NCBI GenBank assembly: GCA_012719345.1
Contig: JAAYAN010000110.1
Location: 1-35,770 of the forward strand
Direction of reading: 5' to 3'
Source: Ignavibacteria bacterium
GTDB taxonomy: Bacteria; Bacteroidota; Ignavibacteria; Ignavibacteriales; Melioribacteraceae
Length of the DNA stretch: 35,770 bases
Part shown: positions 1-8,383 of the stretch, in pieces
How the letters are laid out: each line of letters begins with the position of its first letter
Numbering within the stretch: position 1 is the stretch's first letter
Translations under genes and position numbers: made by a program
The notes under the pieces: model-generated
Databases searched by the model: none
What the model was told of the DNA's origin: nothing
What the model saw: the letters and a program-made list of their open reading frames with translations, nothing else

Positions 1-237
1 AATAATGTTTATTTTGGTATTTTTCCATTCGAGATGCAAAGGCGTTACGGACATTGAAATTTTTCTTTCAATTTCGTTCGGATTGTAATCCGATACTGTG
101 TTACCTTCGTCAATTGTACCAATTCTGTTAATTTCGCCTGCAGTAAATAATAGTAATTCCGAGATTGTTGTTTTGCCGCTTCCACCGTGCCCGATTAAAG
201 CAATATTACGGATTGATTCAGTGCTAAAGATTTTCAA
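1..237 (-). CDS. EF-G-like translational GTPase, N-terminal part (runs off the window)
   Basis: Only the first 79 codons are present; the gene continues past the left edge. The reading frame contains a P-loop GHGGSGKTT (about residues 15-23) preceded by SIRNIALI, followed by LLFTAGEINRIGTIDEGNTV and an SDYNPNEIERKISM stretch, which corresponds to the G1 and switch I regions of EF-G. Canonical EF-G has AHIDAGKT in the P-loop; GHGGSGKT is typical of the second, EF-G-like class, so a housekeeping fusA is less likely. The start is TTG at 237-235, chosen because a GGAGG lies four bases upstream and no ATG or GTG occurs in frame between it and the preceding stop. It follows the YtxH/DUF948 pair on the same strand. 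Function within this class (recycling, back-translocation or other) cannot be told from the fragment. Confidence 0.85.
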   Translation of the reverse strand, partial: MKIFSTESIRNIALIGHGGSGKTTISELLLFTAGEINRIGTIDEGNTVSDYNPNEIERKISMSVTPLHLEWKNTKINII

Positions 238-274
238 GCTGCCTCCATAAAGATATTTCCTTCAGATATTCTAT

Positions 275-652
275 TTAATTAAATAATCTTGACCAAAAAG
301 CTTTCACTCCCTTGCGCATTGCTGATATATTCTTCGAAAAACTATCGGTTGAATGGCTTGAGCTAAATAGCTGTTTAATATTGGTCAGCGAATTTATTCT
401 TTGTCTTAATTCATCAAAAAGACGGCTGTATTCTGAAATCTGTCTTTCTGCCTGGTCCGAAAATGCAAGCATTTTCTCACTTATTTCAGTAAGATTTTCA
501 ACTAACGGATCAACTCTTCTTCTAAAATCATCTAAAATACTGTTTGTGTTTTCCAAAGTATTATGAAGTTTCTTTGCAATTATTATCAAATAAATGCAAA
601 GTGCTGTGGCCGAAACCAGCAGCACCGATAGAAGAATATCATTTAATCCCAT
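275..652 (-). CDS. DUF948/YtxG-like membrane-anchored coiled-coil protein
   Basis: A 125-residue protein with one N-terminal membrane segment (about residues 6-27, ILLSVLLVSATALCIYLIII) and a mostly charged helical remainder (residues 28-100) with the VDPLVENL and EISEKM pattern of DUF948 (B. subtilis YtxG-type) proteins. The C-terminus ends in a basic KGVKAFWSRLF patch. It begins two bases after the stop of the YtxH-like gene, with a GAGG about seven bases upstream of ATG, so the two are probably translated together. The family is linked to general stress in Firmicutes, but no biochemical role is known; here it is probably an inner-membrane protein with a long cytoplasmic or periplasmic helix. 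Confidence is in the family resemblance and gene reality, not in a function. Confidence 0.75.
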   Translation of the reverse strand: MGLNDILLSVLLVSATALCIYLIIIAKKLHNTLENTNSILDDFRRRVDPLVENLTEISEKMLAFSDQAERQISEYSRLFDELRQRINSLTNIKQLFSSSHSTDSFSKNISAMRKGVKAFWSRLFN

Positions 653-654
653 TT

Positions 655-1059
655 TTAAGCCTCTTTTTCAGCTTTGTATGTATCCATACCTGCTTTTACT
701 GCACTCTTTATTCTATCTGCTTCTTTTCTTCCCTCATCTGCAAATGCACTGCCCTTTTTCTTGGCTTCATCAATTATTTCTTCTGCTTCGCTTAAAAGTA
801 CATCAACTTTTTTTTTTGCTTCCGAAATTAATCTTTCGGATTTCTGCTTGCCATCATTAATTAATTCCTGAGCTTTAGTTTTAGCTTTCTGCATATACTC
901 ACCGGCTTCGTCCATATATTCACCGGATTTATCCTTAATATCTTGTCTTAATTCTTTTCCTGCTTTTGGAGCATATAAAAGAGCAATTACCGATCCTACT
1001 ATTCCGCCGGCAATAAAACCGAGCAGTAAACCTTTTCCGTAATTATTATCCTGTGCCAT
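655..1059 (-). CDS. YtxH domain-containing protein
   Basis: A small protein of about 134 residues with the YtxH signature: a short glycine-rich membrane segment (GKGLLLGFIAGGIVGSVIAL) followed at once by LYAPKAGKELRQDIKDK, then a long amphipathic helical region rich in Lys, Glu and Ala (about residues 40-130) that looks LEA- or apolipoprotein-like. The start at 1059 (MAQDNN) is preferred over TTG/ATG codons up to 1074 because GGAGG sits five bases before it; the upstream codons overlap that ribosome binding site. It is immediately followed by the DUF948 gene, the same pairing seen as ytxG-ytxH in Firmicutes, which supports a shared envelope or stress role. No catalytic residues are present. 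Confidence 0.85.
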   Translation of the reverse strand: MAQDNNYGKGLLLGFIAGGIVGSVIALLYAPKAGKELRQDIKDKSGEYMDEAGEYMQKAKTKAQELINDGKQKSERLISEAKKKVDVLLSEAEEIIDEAKKKGSAFADEGRKEADRIKSAVKAGMDTYKAEKEA

Positions 1060-1148
1060 TTCTTCCTCCATCAAATTAATTATTGTTGTGCAAAATAATA
1101 AGAGCCCCGACTAAAATCAAGTAAACTGAACAGACAGGGCATTAATAA

Positions 1149-2402
1149 TTATTTCATATTTTTTATTATCTCTTTTGCAAATTCCGAACACTTCACTTCT
1201 TTCGCATCTTTTAGCAAACGGGCAAAGTCGTAAGTTACAACCTTCAATTTTATTGTGCGCTGCAGTGATTTCTCAATTAAGGATGCTGCTTTCTTCCAGC
1301 CGAGATATTCAAACATCATAACCCCCGAAAGAATTACAGAACCAGGATTAATTTTATCGAGTCCTGCATATTTTGGAGCAGTTCCGTGAGTTGCTTCAAA
1401 AACAGCATAATGATAGCTCATATTTGCTCCCGGTGCAATTCCAAGTCCCCCTACCTGAGCAGCGCAGGCATCCGAAATGTAATCGCCGTTTAAATTCGGG
1501 GTTGCAAGCACATCATATTCATCGGGACGCAGAAGTACCTGCTGAAACATACTGTCGGCAATTCTGTCTTTAATAAGGATTTTTCCTTCAGGAACTTTGC
1601 CGTTATATTTTTCCCAAACTTCAGCTTCTGTTATTGTTTTATCGGGGAAATGATTTTTAGCGGCTTTATAACCCCATTCGGTAAATGCTCCCTCTGTAAA
1701 CTTCATAATATTTCCTTTATGAACAAGAGTTACGCTTTTGCGTTTATTGGCAATTGCATATTCAATAGCTTTTACAACAAGTCTTTCAGTGCCGAACTCG
1801 CTTATCGGTTTAATTCCTATTCCCGAACCTGAACGTATTTGTTTATTATATTTTTCCGATAAAAATGAAATTATTTCTTCAGCTTCTTTAGAATTTCCTT
1901 TGAATTCAATGCCGGCATAAACATCTTCGGTATTTTCACGATAAATCACAATGTCAAGATCCTGCGGACGTTTAACCGGACTTGGAGTGCCCGAATAATA
2001 TTTAACTGGACGCACGCATGCAAAAAGATCAAGTTTTTGACGCAAAGTTACATTAAGGCTCCGTATGCCACCTCCAACCGGAGTTGTAAGAGGACCTTTT
2101 ATTGCTACAATATATTCTTTAATTGCATCTATTGTTTCTTCGGGCAGCCATTCGTTGTTGCCGTATAATTTTACCGATTTTTCACCGGCATATATTTCCA
2201 TCCATTCAATCTTTTTTTTTCCCCCGTATGCTTTTTCAACTGCTGCATCAAAAACCATTTGCGAAGCTCTCCAAATATCTGGACCGGTACCGTCGCCTTC
2301 AATAAACGGAATTATAGGATTATCGGGAATTACAAGTTTATCGTTTTTTATTTTTATTTTATCTCCGGAAGCCGGTACCACAATTTTTTTATAACTGCTC
2401 AT
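1149..2402 (-). CDS. icd: NADP-dependent isocitrate dehydrogenase
   Basis: Isocitrate dehydrogenase of 417 residues, the normal length of the E. coli-type enzyme: isocitrate + NADP+ to 2-oxoglutarate + CO2 + NADPH, cytoplasmic, TCA cycle. Seen: the substrate loop [13 protein letters not shown] (the Ser phosphorylated in E. coli is conserved), [14 protein letters not shown], the [13 protein letters not shown] block, [34 protein letters not shown] and [13 protein letters not shown]. The Lys-Tyr after HGTAP and the Tyr and Arg in VTYDFARL match the NADP-binding residues of the E. coli enzyme. The ATG has AGGAG seven bases upstream and overlaps the end of the flippase-like gene by 14 bases, suggesting coupling. 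Together with korAB elsewhere in the window it covers two adjacent TCA steps; direction of flux cannot be read from sequence. Confidence 0.97.
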   Translation of the reverse strand: MSSYKKIVVPASGDKIKIKNDKLVIPDNPIIPFIEGDGTGPDIWRASQMVFDAAVEKAYGGKKKIEWMEIYAGEKSVKLYGNNEWLPEETIDAIKEYIVAIKGPLTTPVGGGIRSLNVTLRQKLDLFACVRPVKYYSGTPSPVKRPQDLDIVIYRENTEDVYAGIEFKGNSKEAEEIISFLSEKYNKQIRSGSGIGIKPISEFGTERLVVKAIEYAIANKRKSVTLVHKGNIMKFTEGAFTEWGYKAAKNHFPDKTITEAEVWEKYNGKVPEGKILIKDRIADSMFQQVLLRPDEYDVLATPNLNGDYISDACAAQVGGLGIAPGANMSYHYAVFEATHGTAPKYAGLDKINPGSVILSGVMMFEYLGWKKAASLIEKSLQRTIKLKVVTYDFARLLKDAKEVKCSEFAKEIIKNMK

Positions 2403-3369
2403 TTATCTCTCCTTTTTTTATTTCATCAAATTTTATCTTTCCAAATTCTTTCTGATACAAAAACGCAAATACTACTCCTGTAAAAATAGCAAACCAAAGC
2501 GTAACAATCCTTATAATAAATGTTGTTCCTACAGCATTCCCTTTATTTACGCCGAAAAGTACCAGCAAAAAAGTTAACGAACCTTCAGTTACACCTAATC
2601 CCGCAGGAAGCATTGTAACAGAGCCGGCTATTGTGGAAAACGAATATGTAAAAGATGCAAGCATCACAGAAATATTTTCACCGTAAAAATTCAGAATCAG
2701 ATACATAGCGTAACATTCAAAAAACCAGGCTGGCAGACTTAATAATGTCATTTTTACAAGCGGCTTAAATGTTAAAAGATTATTTGTGCTTTCGTATGCC
2801 TGCAGAAGTTTATTCATATATTTATTAAGAATTTTTATCCGGCTTACTGATTTTACTAAAACAAGCAGCAAATTTTTGTTACCCAGAATAACAGCAAGTA
2901 CGATAAAAATAACTCCAATAACTATAATAAAACTCTTTCCGTAACCGTAAATATATGCGCCTATTATGGAAATAATTACAAGTGAGAGAAAATCAGTAAT
3001 CCTTTCAGCAAGAATTATAGGTGCAGTTCTGCTTACCGGATTACCCGTTCTTTCCTTTATTAAATAACACTTAAGTACTTCTCCAAGTTTTCCTGGCGTA
3101 AGACTCATCATCAACCCTGTCATAAATACATAAAAAGATTCTTTTAACGAGACTTTTATTTTTAAAAGATTAAGATAATAATGCCATTTCAGAAAGCGGA
3201 AGAAATAATTTGAAAAAGAAAGCAAAAACAAGAAAGGGAGATAATACCAATTAAAGTATGAAAGCGAGGCGTAAACATTTTCGAAATCTGCATAAACAGA
3301 AAGAAGCAGAAAAATCAGCGCACCGGCTGCAATTGAAATTACAAGATTTTTTCTAATTTTTTCAAACAC
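2389..3369 (-). CDS. Flippase-like membrane protein (UPF0104 / LPG synthase TM domain family)
   Basis: A 326-residue polytopic membrane protein with about eight hydrophobic segments. It carries the family hallmarks: an early [13 protein letters not shown] stretch, [23 protein letters not shown] and a late [21 protein letters not shown] motif. Members of PF03706 include the flippase half of MprF, which translocates lysyl-phosphatidylglycerol, but stand-alone copies like this lack the aminoacyl-transferase half and their lipid substrate is unknown. The start is GTG at 3369, directly abutting the TGA of maf; a weak GGAA is the only Shine-Dalgarno-like sequence, so translation probably depends on coupling. 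A role in lipid or polyprenyl-lipid transport is inference. Confidence 0.85.
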   Translation of the reverse strand: MFEKIRKNLVISIAAGALIFLLLSVYADFENVYASLSYFNWYYLPFLFLLSFSNYFFRFLKWHYYLNLLKIKVSLKESFYVFMTGLMMSLTPGKLGEVLKCYLIKERTGNPVSRTAPIILAERITDFLSLVIISIIGAYIYGYGKSFIIVIGVIFIVLAVILGNKNLLLVLVKSVSRIKILNKYMNKLLQAYESTNNLLTFKPLVKMTLLSLPAWFFECYAMYLILNFYGENISVMLASFTYSFSTIAGSVTMLPAGLGVTEGSLTFLLVLFGVNKGNAVGTTFIIRIVTLWFAIFTGVVFAFLYQKEFGKIKFDEIKKGEINEQL

Positions 3370-3948
3370 TCAGGAAAATTCCATTAAATATTTATAAATT
3401 TTAGCAAGCGGAAGTCCTACAACATTATAATAACATCCATCAATTTTTTCAACAAACACAGCGCCGAAATCATCCTGAATTCCGTATGCTCCGGCTTTAT
3501 CCATTGGGCTTCCGGTTTTTATATATTCTTTAATTTCGTAGTCCGAAAGTTTTCGAAATTTAACTTGCGTAGTTTCGTAATCTGTTATTGTTTTTCCGGT
3601 AAATGTATTTTTTATTGAAAATCCGGTATAAACGGTATGTGCTTTTCCGCTTAGTTTTTTAAGAAGAATGAATGCATCTTCTTCATCTTTAGGTTTGCCT
3701 AAAATCTCGTTATCAAGTACTACAATTGTATCGGCAGTTATAATTATAGCTTTTGGCGTAAGTTTTTCGGCTGCCTGCATTTTTTCGGAGGCAAGTCTTT
3801 TTACAGCTTCAACCGGCAACTCATTTTCTAAAATATCTTCGTTTATATCCACAGAAAATGTTTTAAACTCGAGATTAATTTGCTGTAATAGTTTTTTTCT
3901 TCGGGGTGATTGCGAAGCGAGATAAAGAGGAAGTTCGAAACTTATCAT
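3370..3948 (-). CDS. maf: Maf family nucleoside triphosphate pyrophosphatase
   Basis: A 192-residue Maf protein, full length. It hydrolyses nucleoside triphosphates (dTTP/UTP in the YhdE subgroup, or modified nucleotides) to monophosphate and pyrophosphate. Seen: the N-terminal LYLASQSPRRKKLL signature, the ADTIVVLDNEILGKPKD metal and substrate loop with the catalytic Asp, an SGKAHTVYTG segment, the DKAGAYGIQDDFGAVFVEKI block and the C-terminal YYNVVGLPLAKIY. The QDDFGA form resembles the dTTP/UTP subgroup, but this assignment is tentative. It lies between a small secreted-protein gene and the flippase-like gene on the same strand. Start ATG at 3948; no clear Shine-Dalgarno sequence. Confidence 0.93.
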   Translation of the reverse strand: MISFELPLYLASQSPRRKKLLQQINLEFKTFSVDINEDILENELPVEAVKRLASEKMQAAEKLTPKAIIITADTIVVLDNEILGKPKDEEDAFILLKKLSGKAHTVYTGFSIKNTFTGKTITDYETTQVKFRKLSDYEIKEYIKTGSPMDKAGAYGIQDDFGAVFVEKIDGCYYNVVGLPLAKIYKYLMEFS

Positions 3949-3968
3949 TTTAAGAGAAAAGGAGAATT

Positions 3969-4385
3969 TTAGCGGAACAAATCTTTAATACTGCCCCAGG
4001 TTCTTTTTACACTGCTTACATTGTTGTGTACTACAGTAATTTGATTTGAATGAGAGGCAGCCGCTTCTATGCCTTTTTCGTATATTGCCAAACGATAGGA
4101 ATAAACGGATTCATTTATTTTGTAAGCTGATTTATCGAGATATTCGTAATAACTTTTACCGCTTGCGTTAATCCTTGCAATAGGCGTATAAACAGGTGTA
4201 TTATCCGAAGAAATTGCTCCTCTTTCAATAATATAATGGGAAAGATTGTTTTCGCTGATCACAGACCATTTAACAAGGACATTGCCATCCTGACTTTTTG
4301 CTGAAAATGAACTGATTTCGGCACCGGCATAACCCAAACCGATTAGAAGAAGAATTGATAATATTGTATAAATCTTTCTTTTCAT
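3969..4385 (-). CDS. Small secreted protein with a fibronectin-III-like domain
   Basis: A 138-residue protein with a Sec signal peptide (KRK followed by IYTILSILLLIGLGYAGA, cleavage likely near residue 21). The mature part reads as one beta-sandwich repeat: ISSFSAKSQDGNVLVKWS, then SENNLSHYIIERG and YEYLDKS...SYRLAIYEKG, the pattern of the fibronectin type III-like domains placed before type IX sorting signals in Bacteroidota and Ignavibacteria proteins (VxLxWxTxSExNxxxFxIERS). There is no sorting domain after it; the protein ends in a basic VKRTWGSIKDLFR. It may be periplasmic or surface exposed. No precise function is recognisable. It sits between the MATE gene and maf, separated from maf by about 20 bases. 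Confidence 0.75.
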   Translation of the reverse strand: MKRKIYTILSILLLIGLGYAGAEISSFSAKSQDGNVLVKWSVISENNLSHYIIERGAISSDNTPVYTPIARINASGKSYYEYLDKSAYKINESVYSYRLAIYEKGIEAAASHSNQITVVHNNVSSVKRTWGSIKDLFR

Positions 4386-4439
4386 AACTGTGAATATATT
4401 TTTATATAATCAATTAGTCAAGTTTAATATTTAAATATT

Positions 4440-5786
4440 TTAAAATTCTTTCCCCCATTTGCCAAACTTGAATTTTATAAATATCGATAATGAATACAAA
4501 ACCACATACAAAGGCAATGCAGACCAAGCTCCTGTCAATCCGAAATTGAGATATACACCAAGCAGATAAGCCAGCGGGATAAAAAGAAACCAATTTATTA
4601 TAATTTCCGAAAGCATAACATAAAGCGATTTCCCGGCAGCCTGCAAGCCGTTGGCTAAAACAACGCCAACCGCATAAAATATCTGCCCGAACCCGGCAAT
4701 TCTTATAGCAGGCAAAGCTGTTTCTATAATTTCAGCATCGTTGGTAACAAGATATAAAATAATTTTAGGGAAGCAGATAAAAATAATTCCGATAAGAACT
4801 GTATAAAAAGTTGCAAGTTTGCTTGTCTCGAATGCATAGAATTTGGCAATGGCAATTTTTCCGCGTCCAAGATTGTTACCTGTAAGCGTTTGAACTGCCG
4901 CGCCAAAACCGAAACACGGCATAAACGAAATAAATAATGAGGACATTACAATCTGGCTTGCCGCCTGCTCGAGCGTTCCTATTAGTCCCGTAACAGCTAT
5001 AAAACTTAAAAATCCTATAAGTAGAAAAATATTATGGAAGGAAACCGGGAGCGATATTTTAACTATAGATCGGGCAATACTTTTATTCCATTTTGTAAAC
5101 TTGAAATACAGGTACTTTTTACGGAGCGAACTTGACATAGCAACTATAAGATAATAAAGGACATCGCAAATTGTAGCTAATGTGGAACCCAGACCTGCTC
5201 CTGCCAGACCCATTGGTTCAAATCCGAATTCACCGTAAATAAGCACATAGTTAAAAAATATGTTAAGAATATTTGCCAGAATTCCTGAATACATAAATAT
5301 TTTTGTTCGGTTTATACCGAAATAAAACCCTCGGTAGGATACCGATATCAGAAAGAAAGGAATTCCCATAAATCTGTAATAGAGATAATCGCCTGCATAA
5401 CTCCCTACTTTTACATCGGCGGCAAAAAACTGCGAAATGGAATGCGAGAAATAAACTCCGGCAAGACCTACAATAATTCCTATAAATATCGAGATATAAA
5501 GAGAAGTGTTTAAAATCCGCCCGCATTCAGGAAAATCATTTCTGCCGTAGTTATGGGCAACAAGAACGTGCGTGCCCGTTGCCAAACTAGAAAAAAAGCT
5601 GGTAAGCGCCCAGGTTGCCAAAACTCCAAGCCCCATAGCGGCAAGAGCATATTGCGCGTCTTCAATTCTTCCTACCATCGCTGTATCAACAAGTGATAAA
5701 ATCATTTGCGTTGACAAACCGGCAATTACCGGCAGAGCCAATTTCAAAATTTCGCGGTATGTTTCGGATTTTGCTATGAATTTCAT
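4440..5786 (-). CDS. MATE family efflux transporter (DinF/NorM type)
   Basis: A 448-residue inner-membrane protein with about twelve predicted membrane segments in two pseudo-symmetric MatE halves. The first half begins EILKLALPVIAGLSTQMILSLVDTAMVGRI, the classical MATE start, and contains GLGVLATWALTSFFSSLATG; the second starts near residue 235 with SLPVSFHNIFLLIGFLSF and includes GFGAAVQTLTGNNLGRGK. MATE proteins export cationic drugs, flavins or metabolites in exchange for Na+ or H+; the substrate here is unknown. The length is normal and no frame is broken. It is the first gene of the minus-strand run that continues toward maf and icd, and is divergent from the regulator gene at 5914. Confidence 0.92.
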   Translation of the reverse strand: MKFIAKSETYREILKLALPVIAGLSTQMILSLVDTAMVGRIEDAQYALAAMGLGVLATWALTSFFSSLATGTHVLVAHNYGRNDFPECGRILNTSLYISIFIGIIVGLAGVYFSHSISQFFAADVKVGSYAGDYLYYRFMGIPFFLISVSYRGFYFGINRTKIFMYSGILANILNIFFNYVLIYGEFGFEPMGLAGAGLGSTLATICDVLYYLIVAMSSSLRKKYLYFKFTKWNKSIARSIVKISLPVSFHNIFLLIGFLSFIAVTGLIGTLEQAASQIVMSSLFISFMPCFGFGAAVQTLTGNNLGRGKIAIAKFYAFETSKLATFYTVLIGIIFICFPKIILYLVTNDAEIIETALPAIRIAGFGQIFYAVGVVLANGLQAAGKSLYVMLSEIIINWFLFIPLAYLLGVYLNFGLTGAWSALPLYVVLYSLSIFIKFKFGKWGKEF

Positions 5787-5851
5787 CGGAACAAAAATAA
5801 ATATATTCCCGGTTATTTTAAATCTTTTATTGACTTAATATACTCGCCCGA

Positions 5852-5880
5852 TTGTGAAGAAAGATGTTTTTGGTTATATT
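5852..5880 (+). promoter_or_regulatory. Candidate sigma-70-like promoter for the HTH regulator gene
   Basis: TTGTGA (5852-5857) and TATATT (5875-5880) are separated by 17 bases and lie about 35 bases upstream of the GTG start at 5914, in the divergent gap between the MATE and regulator genes. The boxes match the standard consensus at four and five of six positions. This is a pattern match in an AT-rich gap only. Confidence 0.35.
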
Positions 5881-5913
5881 TCTTCAGTTTCCTAAAAAAT
5901 AATTGAAAATAAA

Positions 5914-6465
5914 GTGACAAAACGCGAAGAAATAAAATCTCTTATATTTAATTATTCCGTTAACGAAACCTGGCTTGCCAAACAACTCGGAATAAAAAAA
6001 GATACTTTCGATTTCATATTAAACGACTCCGTTCAGCTTGACGAAGAATTTTATAAAAAGACGAAAGAAATTCTTGACGATTTTCAGTATGAACTTACTT
6101 TTGATGAAACCGAGCAGGATGAAACGCTCGATTTGTTTGTTGATACCGAGTTAATTAAAGGTATTGGCGAAAGAATCCGTCAGTTTGCGCGGAAAAAATA
6201 CGGCACATTAAAAAGATTAGCTGACGAAATGGAAATCTCTCCGCAGCAGCTTCAGCAGTATATTAGCGGAAAGCGCGAACCAGGCTCGCGTATTTTATTA
6301 AAGTTGCAGCGCCTTGGCTGCGATGTTAACTGGCTTCTCGGCGGAACTGATTCCAGCGATTCTTTCAGGGTTTATAATCTTGAAAATGAAGTGCGCAAAT
6401 ATCAAAAAGGAATTGCCGAAATTGATAAGATTATACAGAGGATGAATTCACAGGGAAATTTGTAA
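5914..6465 (+). CDS. Two-headed helix-turn-helix transcriptional regulator (XRE-like)
   Basis: A 183-residue protein with two possible DNA-binding units. Residues about 15-45 (SVNETWLAKQLGIKKDTFDF) resemble a helix-turn-helix, and residues about 85-145 form an XRE/Cro-CI domain: RIRQFARKKYGTLKRLADEM, then ISPQQLQQYISGKREPGSRI and LGCDVNWLLGG, the usual end of CI-like repressors. The C-terminal 35 residues (LENEVRKYQKGIAEIDKIIQ) look like a short coiled coil that could dimerise. The start is GTG at 5914; no Shine-Dalgarno sequence is visible. It lacks a peptidase or ligand domain. It is divergent from the MATE transporter and could regulate it, which is inference from position only. Confidence 0.8.
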   Translation: MTKREEIKSLIFNYSVNETWLAKQLGIKKDTFDFILNDSVQLDEEFYKKTKEILDDFQYELTFDETEQDETLDLFVDTELIKGIGERIRQFARKKYGTLKRLADEMEISPQQLQQYISGKREPGSRILLKLQRLGCDVNWLLGGTDSSDSFRVYNLENEVRKYQKGIAEIDKIIQRMNSQGNL

Positions 6466-6642
6466 AGATTTTTCATCTTGTAAAATATCAATTTATTTTT
6501 TTCGCTTTTTCAATCCGCAAGCAGGTACTCTATTGTGTTAAGAACAAACCCGATGCTTTTTGGGTTAGCGGCGGGTGGAATTAAAAACGGGTCAAGGTCG
6601 TAAGTTCTGACTCGACAAAAAAAAAGAATAATGGTTTAAAAG
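6466..6642. other. Non-coding gap of mixed composition beside an AT-rich gene
   Basis: No intact gene is visible. The stretch at about 6515-6605 is noticeably richer in G and C than its surroundings. It contains an imperfect hairpin (AACCC/GGGTT around 6547-6566) and an in-frame plus-strand peptide-like run without a proper gene structure. It separates the end of the regulator gene from the end of an AT-rich minus-strand gene (the two are convergent). It may be a gene remnant or a repeat; nothing in the window matches it. Confidence 0.3.
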
Positions 6643-7032
6643 TCAGTTACATTTAGTCTCATATAATTTTTTTAAATATTCACTTCTTTTTAGTACATCT
6701 TCTGGTATATGCTTGTACTGTAATGATAACTTTCGTGACTTTTGGATTAATTCACAACAATTGGTATTCTTATATTTTATTAAAGTATCGCCAATATTTG
6801 ATAAAGTAATTAATTGATCAGATAAGCCAGAAATATCTAATTCACTATTATTTATTTTTATCTTAATATGATTTTCACGAGAATAATATTTATCAACTAT
6901 TTTCCCTTTATATCCTATCTTAATATCATCAATATATTGTTCTGGGTTATTTGCCAACCAATTGAGGAAAAAGATAAATCCTATAGAAAATAAAATAAAT
7001 ATTAAGCCAAGTATTTTAGTCTTTAGCTTCAT
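6643..7032 (-). CDS. Hypothetical membrane-anchored protein, AT-rich
   Basis: A 129-residue protein that I do not recognise. It starts MKLKTKILGLIFILFSIGFI, a signal anchor or uncleaved signal peptide (hydrophobic about residues 8-25), followed by a small extracytoplasmic domain containing YKGKIVDKYYSRENHIKIKI, ISGLSDQLITLSNIGDTLIK and NTNCCELIQ. The IGYKGKIVDKY...GDTLIKYKN pattern is reminiscent of short beta-rich secreted domains in Bacteroidota. The codon composition is markedly richer in A/T (Ile, Lys, Asn, Tyr) than neighbouring genes, and it stands alone between gaps of 177 and 136 bases, so it may have been acquired laterally. ATG start at 7032; no obvious ribosome binding site. Confidence 0.65.
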   Translation of the reverse strand: MKLKTKILGLIFILFSIGFIFFLNWLANNPEQYIDDIKIGYKGKIVDKYYSRENHIKIKINNSELDISGLSDQLITLSNIGDTLIKYKNTNCCELIQKSRKLSLQYKHIPEDVLKRSEYLKKLYETKCN

Positions 7033-7168
7033 TTTTATAATTTGCCCCTATGTACATAATCAAAAAAAACATTTTTTTTCCTGTCAAGAGTTTCTCCCGA
7101 CAGATAGCTACTTTTTATAGTTGTGAGAATAAAATACAATACTTTCGTTATTACCAGTTATCATTTTC

Positions 7169-8365
7169 TTACTTTCCGCACTTTTCTTTTATTGCTTCCG
7201 CAAGCAAAGGTATTCCCTTTTTTATAACTTCTTCGGGAGTGTTGCAGTATGAAATACGGATTTTATCGTTTTTCAGCGCATCGGGATCGAATGTTTTTCC
7301 CGAGACAAACACAACGCCTTTTTCAATAGCAATTTTAAGTATTTCCGTGCTGTCGGTCCCTTCGGGAAGTTTAAGCCAGATGTAAAAACCTCCGCGGGGT
7401 TCATTCCATTCAATATATTCCGGCAGATTTTCTTTCAGTGATTTTATCATAACTTCCGCGCGTTTTTTATATTCTTCGCGTACTCTTTCAATGTAAGTGT
7501 AAATAAATTCCGTGCGGATAAATTTATCTGCAAGAACCTGCGTAAAACTCGGCGAGCAGGCATCAAAAGACTGTTTAAGAAGTTCGCACTTCTGGTAAAT
7601 ATGAGGCGGTACAAGCATCCAGCCAAGGCGTAAACCCGGACCGATTATTTTCGAAAAAGAGCCTGTGTAACAAACATCAATACCGGCAGGATTTATCGCT
7701 TTTACAGTTTTCAAATCTTCGGCATCTTCAGGATAAAAATACAAATCGCTGTAAGCGTCATCCTCAATAAGCGGAATGTTTTTATTATTCATTATTTGAA
7801 TGATTTTCTTTTTATCTTCGGCAGAATAAAGCGTTCCGGCAGGATTATGAAAATTCGGTGTAAAATAGAAAAACTTATATCTATCATCAGCATTTACTTT
7901 TTCTTCAAGAAATTTTAAATCGAGTCCGCTTTTTGTTAACGGAACAGAAATCATATTTGCCCCATATGACTTAAATGCTGACATTGCCCCGATAAAGCAA
8001 GGATTTTCAACTAATATAGAATCTCCCGGATCGATAAAAGCTTTGGCTAAAATATTAATGGCCTGAAGAGAACCGGTTGTTATCATAAGTTTGTTTTCTT
8101 TAACGGGCAAACCTTTTTTCTCAAGAAAACTGCTCAACGATTCCAACAGACAAGGAAGTCCGCTTGTAGGTCCGTACTGCATTGCCATCTGTTTTTCTTT
8201 ATCACTTAAACTGTTGTAAACTTCATCCATTTCTGCAAGAGGGAAAAGTTCGTTTCCGGGCATTCCACCTGCGAAAGAAATAATATCGGGTCTGGTCGCC
8301 AGACTCATTAAATCGCGTATCTCGGATGTTCTGAGATTTGTTACGCTTTGTGCAAATCTTATCAT
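7169..8365 (-). CDS. PLP-dependent aminotransferase, class I/II (LysN/2-aminoadipate type)
   Basis: A 398-residue fold-type I aminotransferase. Seen: an N-terminal ISFAGGMPGNELFPL block, QYGPTSGLPCLLESL, the cofactor regions TTGSLQAINILAKAFIDPGD and NPAGTLYS, the LIEDDAYSDLYF aspartate region, the Schiff-base lysine in GSFSKIIGPGLRLGW and the C-terminal PRGGFYIWLKLPEG with KIRISYCNTPEE. This subgroup (2-aminoadipate aminotransferase, kynurenine/aromatic aminotransferases, MocR-like domains) accepts many amino acids including aromatic ones. It is the last gene of the iorA-iorB-paaK operon, 18 bases after the thioesterase gene, which makes an aromatic amino acid/arylpyruvate exchange the best guess. 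Specificity is inferred from context only. Confidence 0.9.
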   Translation of the reverse strand: MIRFAQSVTNLRTSEIRDLMSLATRPDIISFAGGMPGNELFPLAEMDEVYNSLSDKEKQMAMQYGPTSGLPCLLESLSSFLEKKGLPVKENKLMITTGSLQAINILAKAFIDPGDSILVENPCFIGAMSAFKSYGANMISVPLTKSGLDLKFLEEKVNADDRYKFFYFTPNFHNPAGTLYSAEDKKKIIQIMNNKNIPLIEDDAYSDLYFYPEDAEDLKTVKAINPAGIDVCYTGSFSKIIGPGLRLGWMLVPPHIYQKCELLKQSFDACSPSFTQVLADKFIRTEFIYTYIERVREEYKKRAEVMIKSLKENLPEYIEWNEPRGGFYIWLKLPEGTDSTEILKIAIEKGVVFVSGKTFDPDALKNDKIRISYCNTPEEVIKKGIPLLAEAIKEKCGK

Positions 8366-8383
8366 AGTCTTCTTATAAATTTA

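Noticed and set aside
4724-5526. Small reading frames inside the MATE gene
   Set aside because: Both are alternative frames of a well-supported MATE gene with clear membrane segments and no independent signals.
5914-6465. Prophage repressor as the origin of the CI-like protein
   Set aside because: No integrase, terminase, capsid, tail or attachment-site repeats are visible near it; a chromosomal regulator is simpler.
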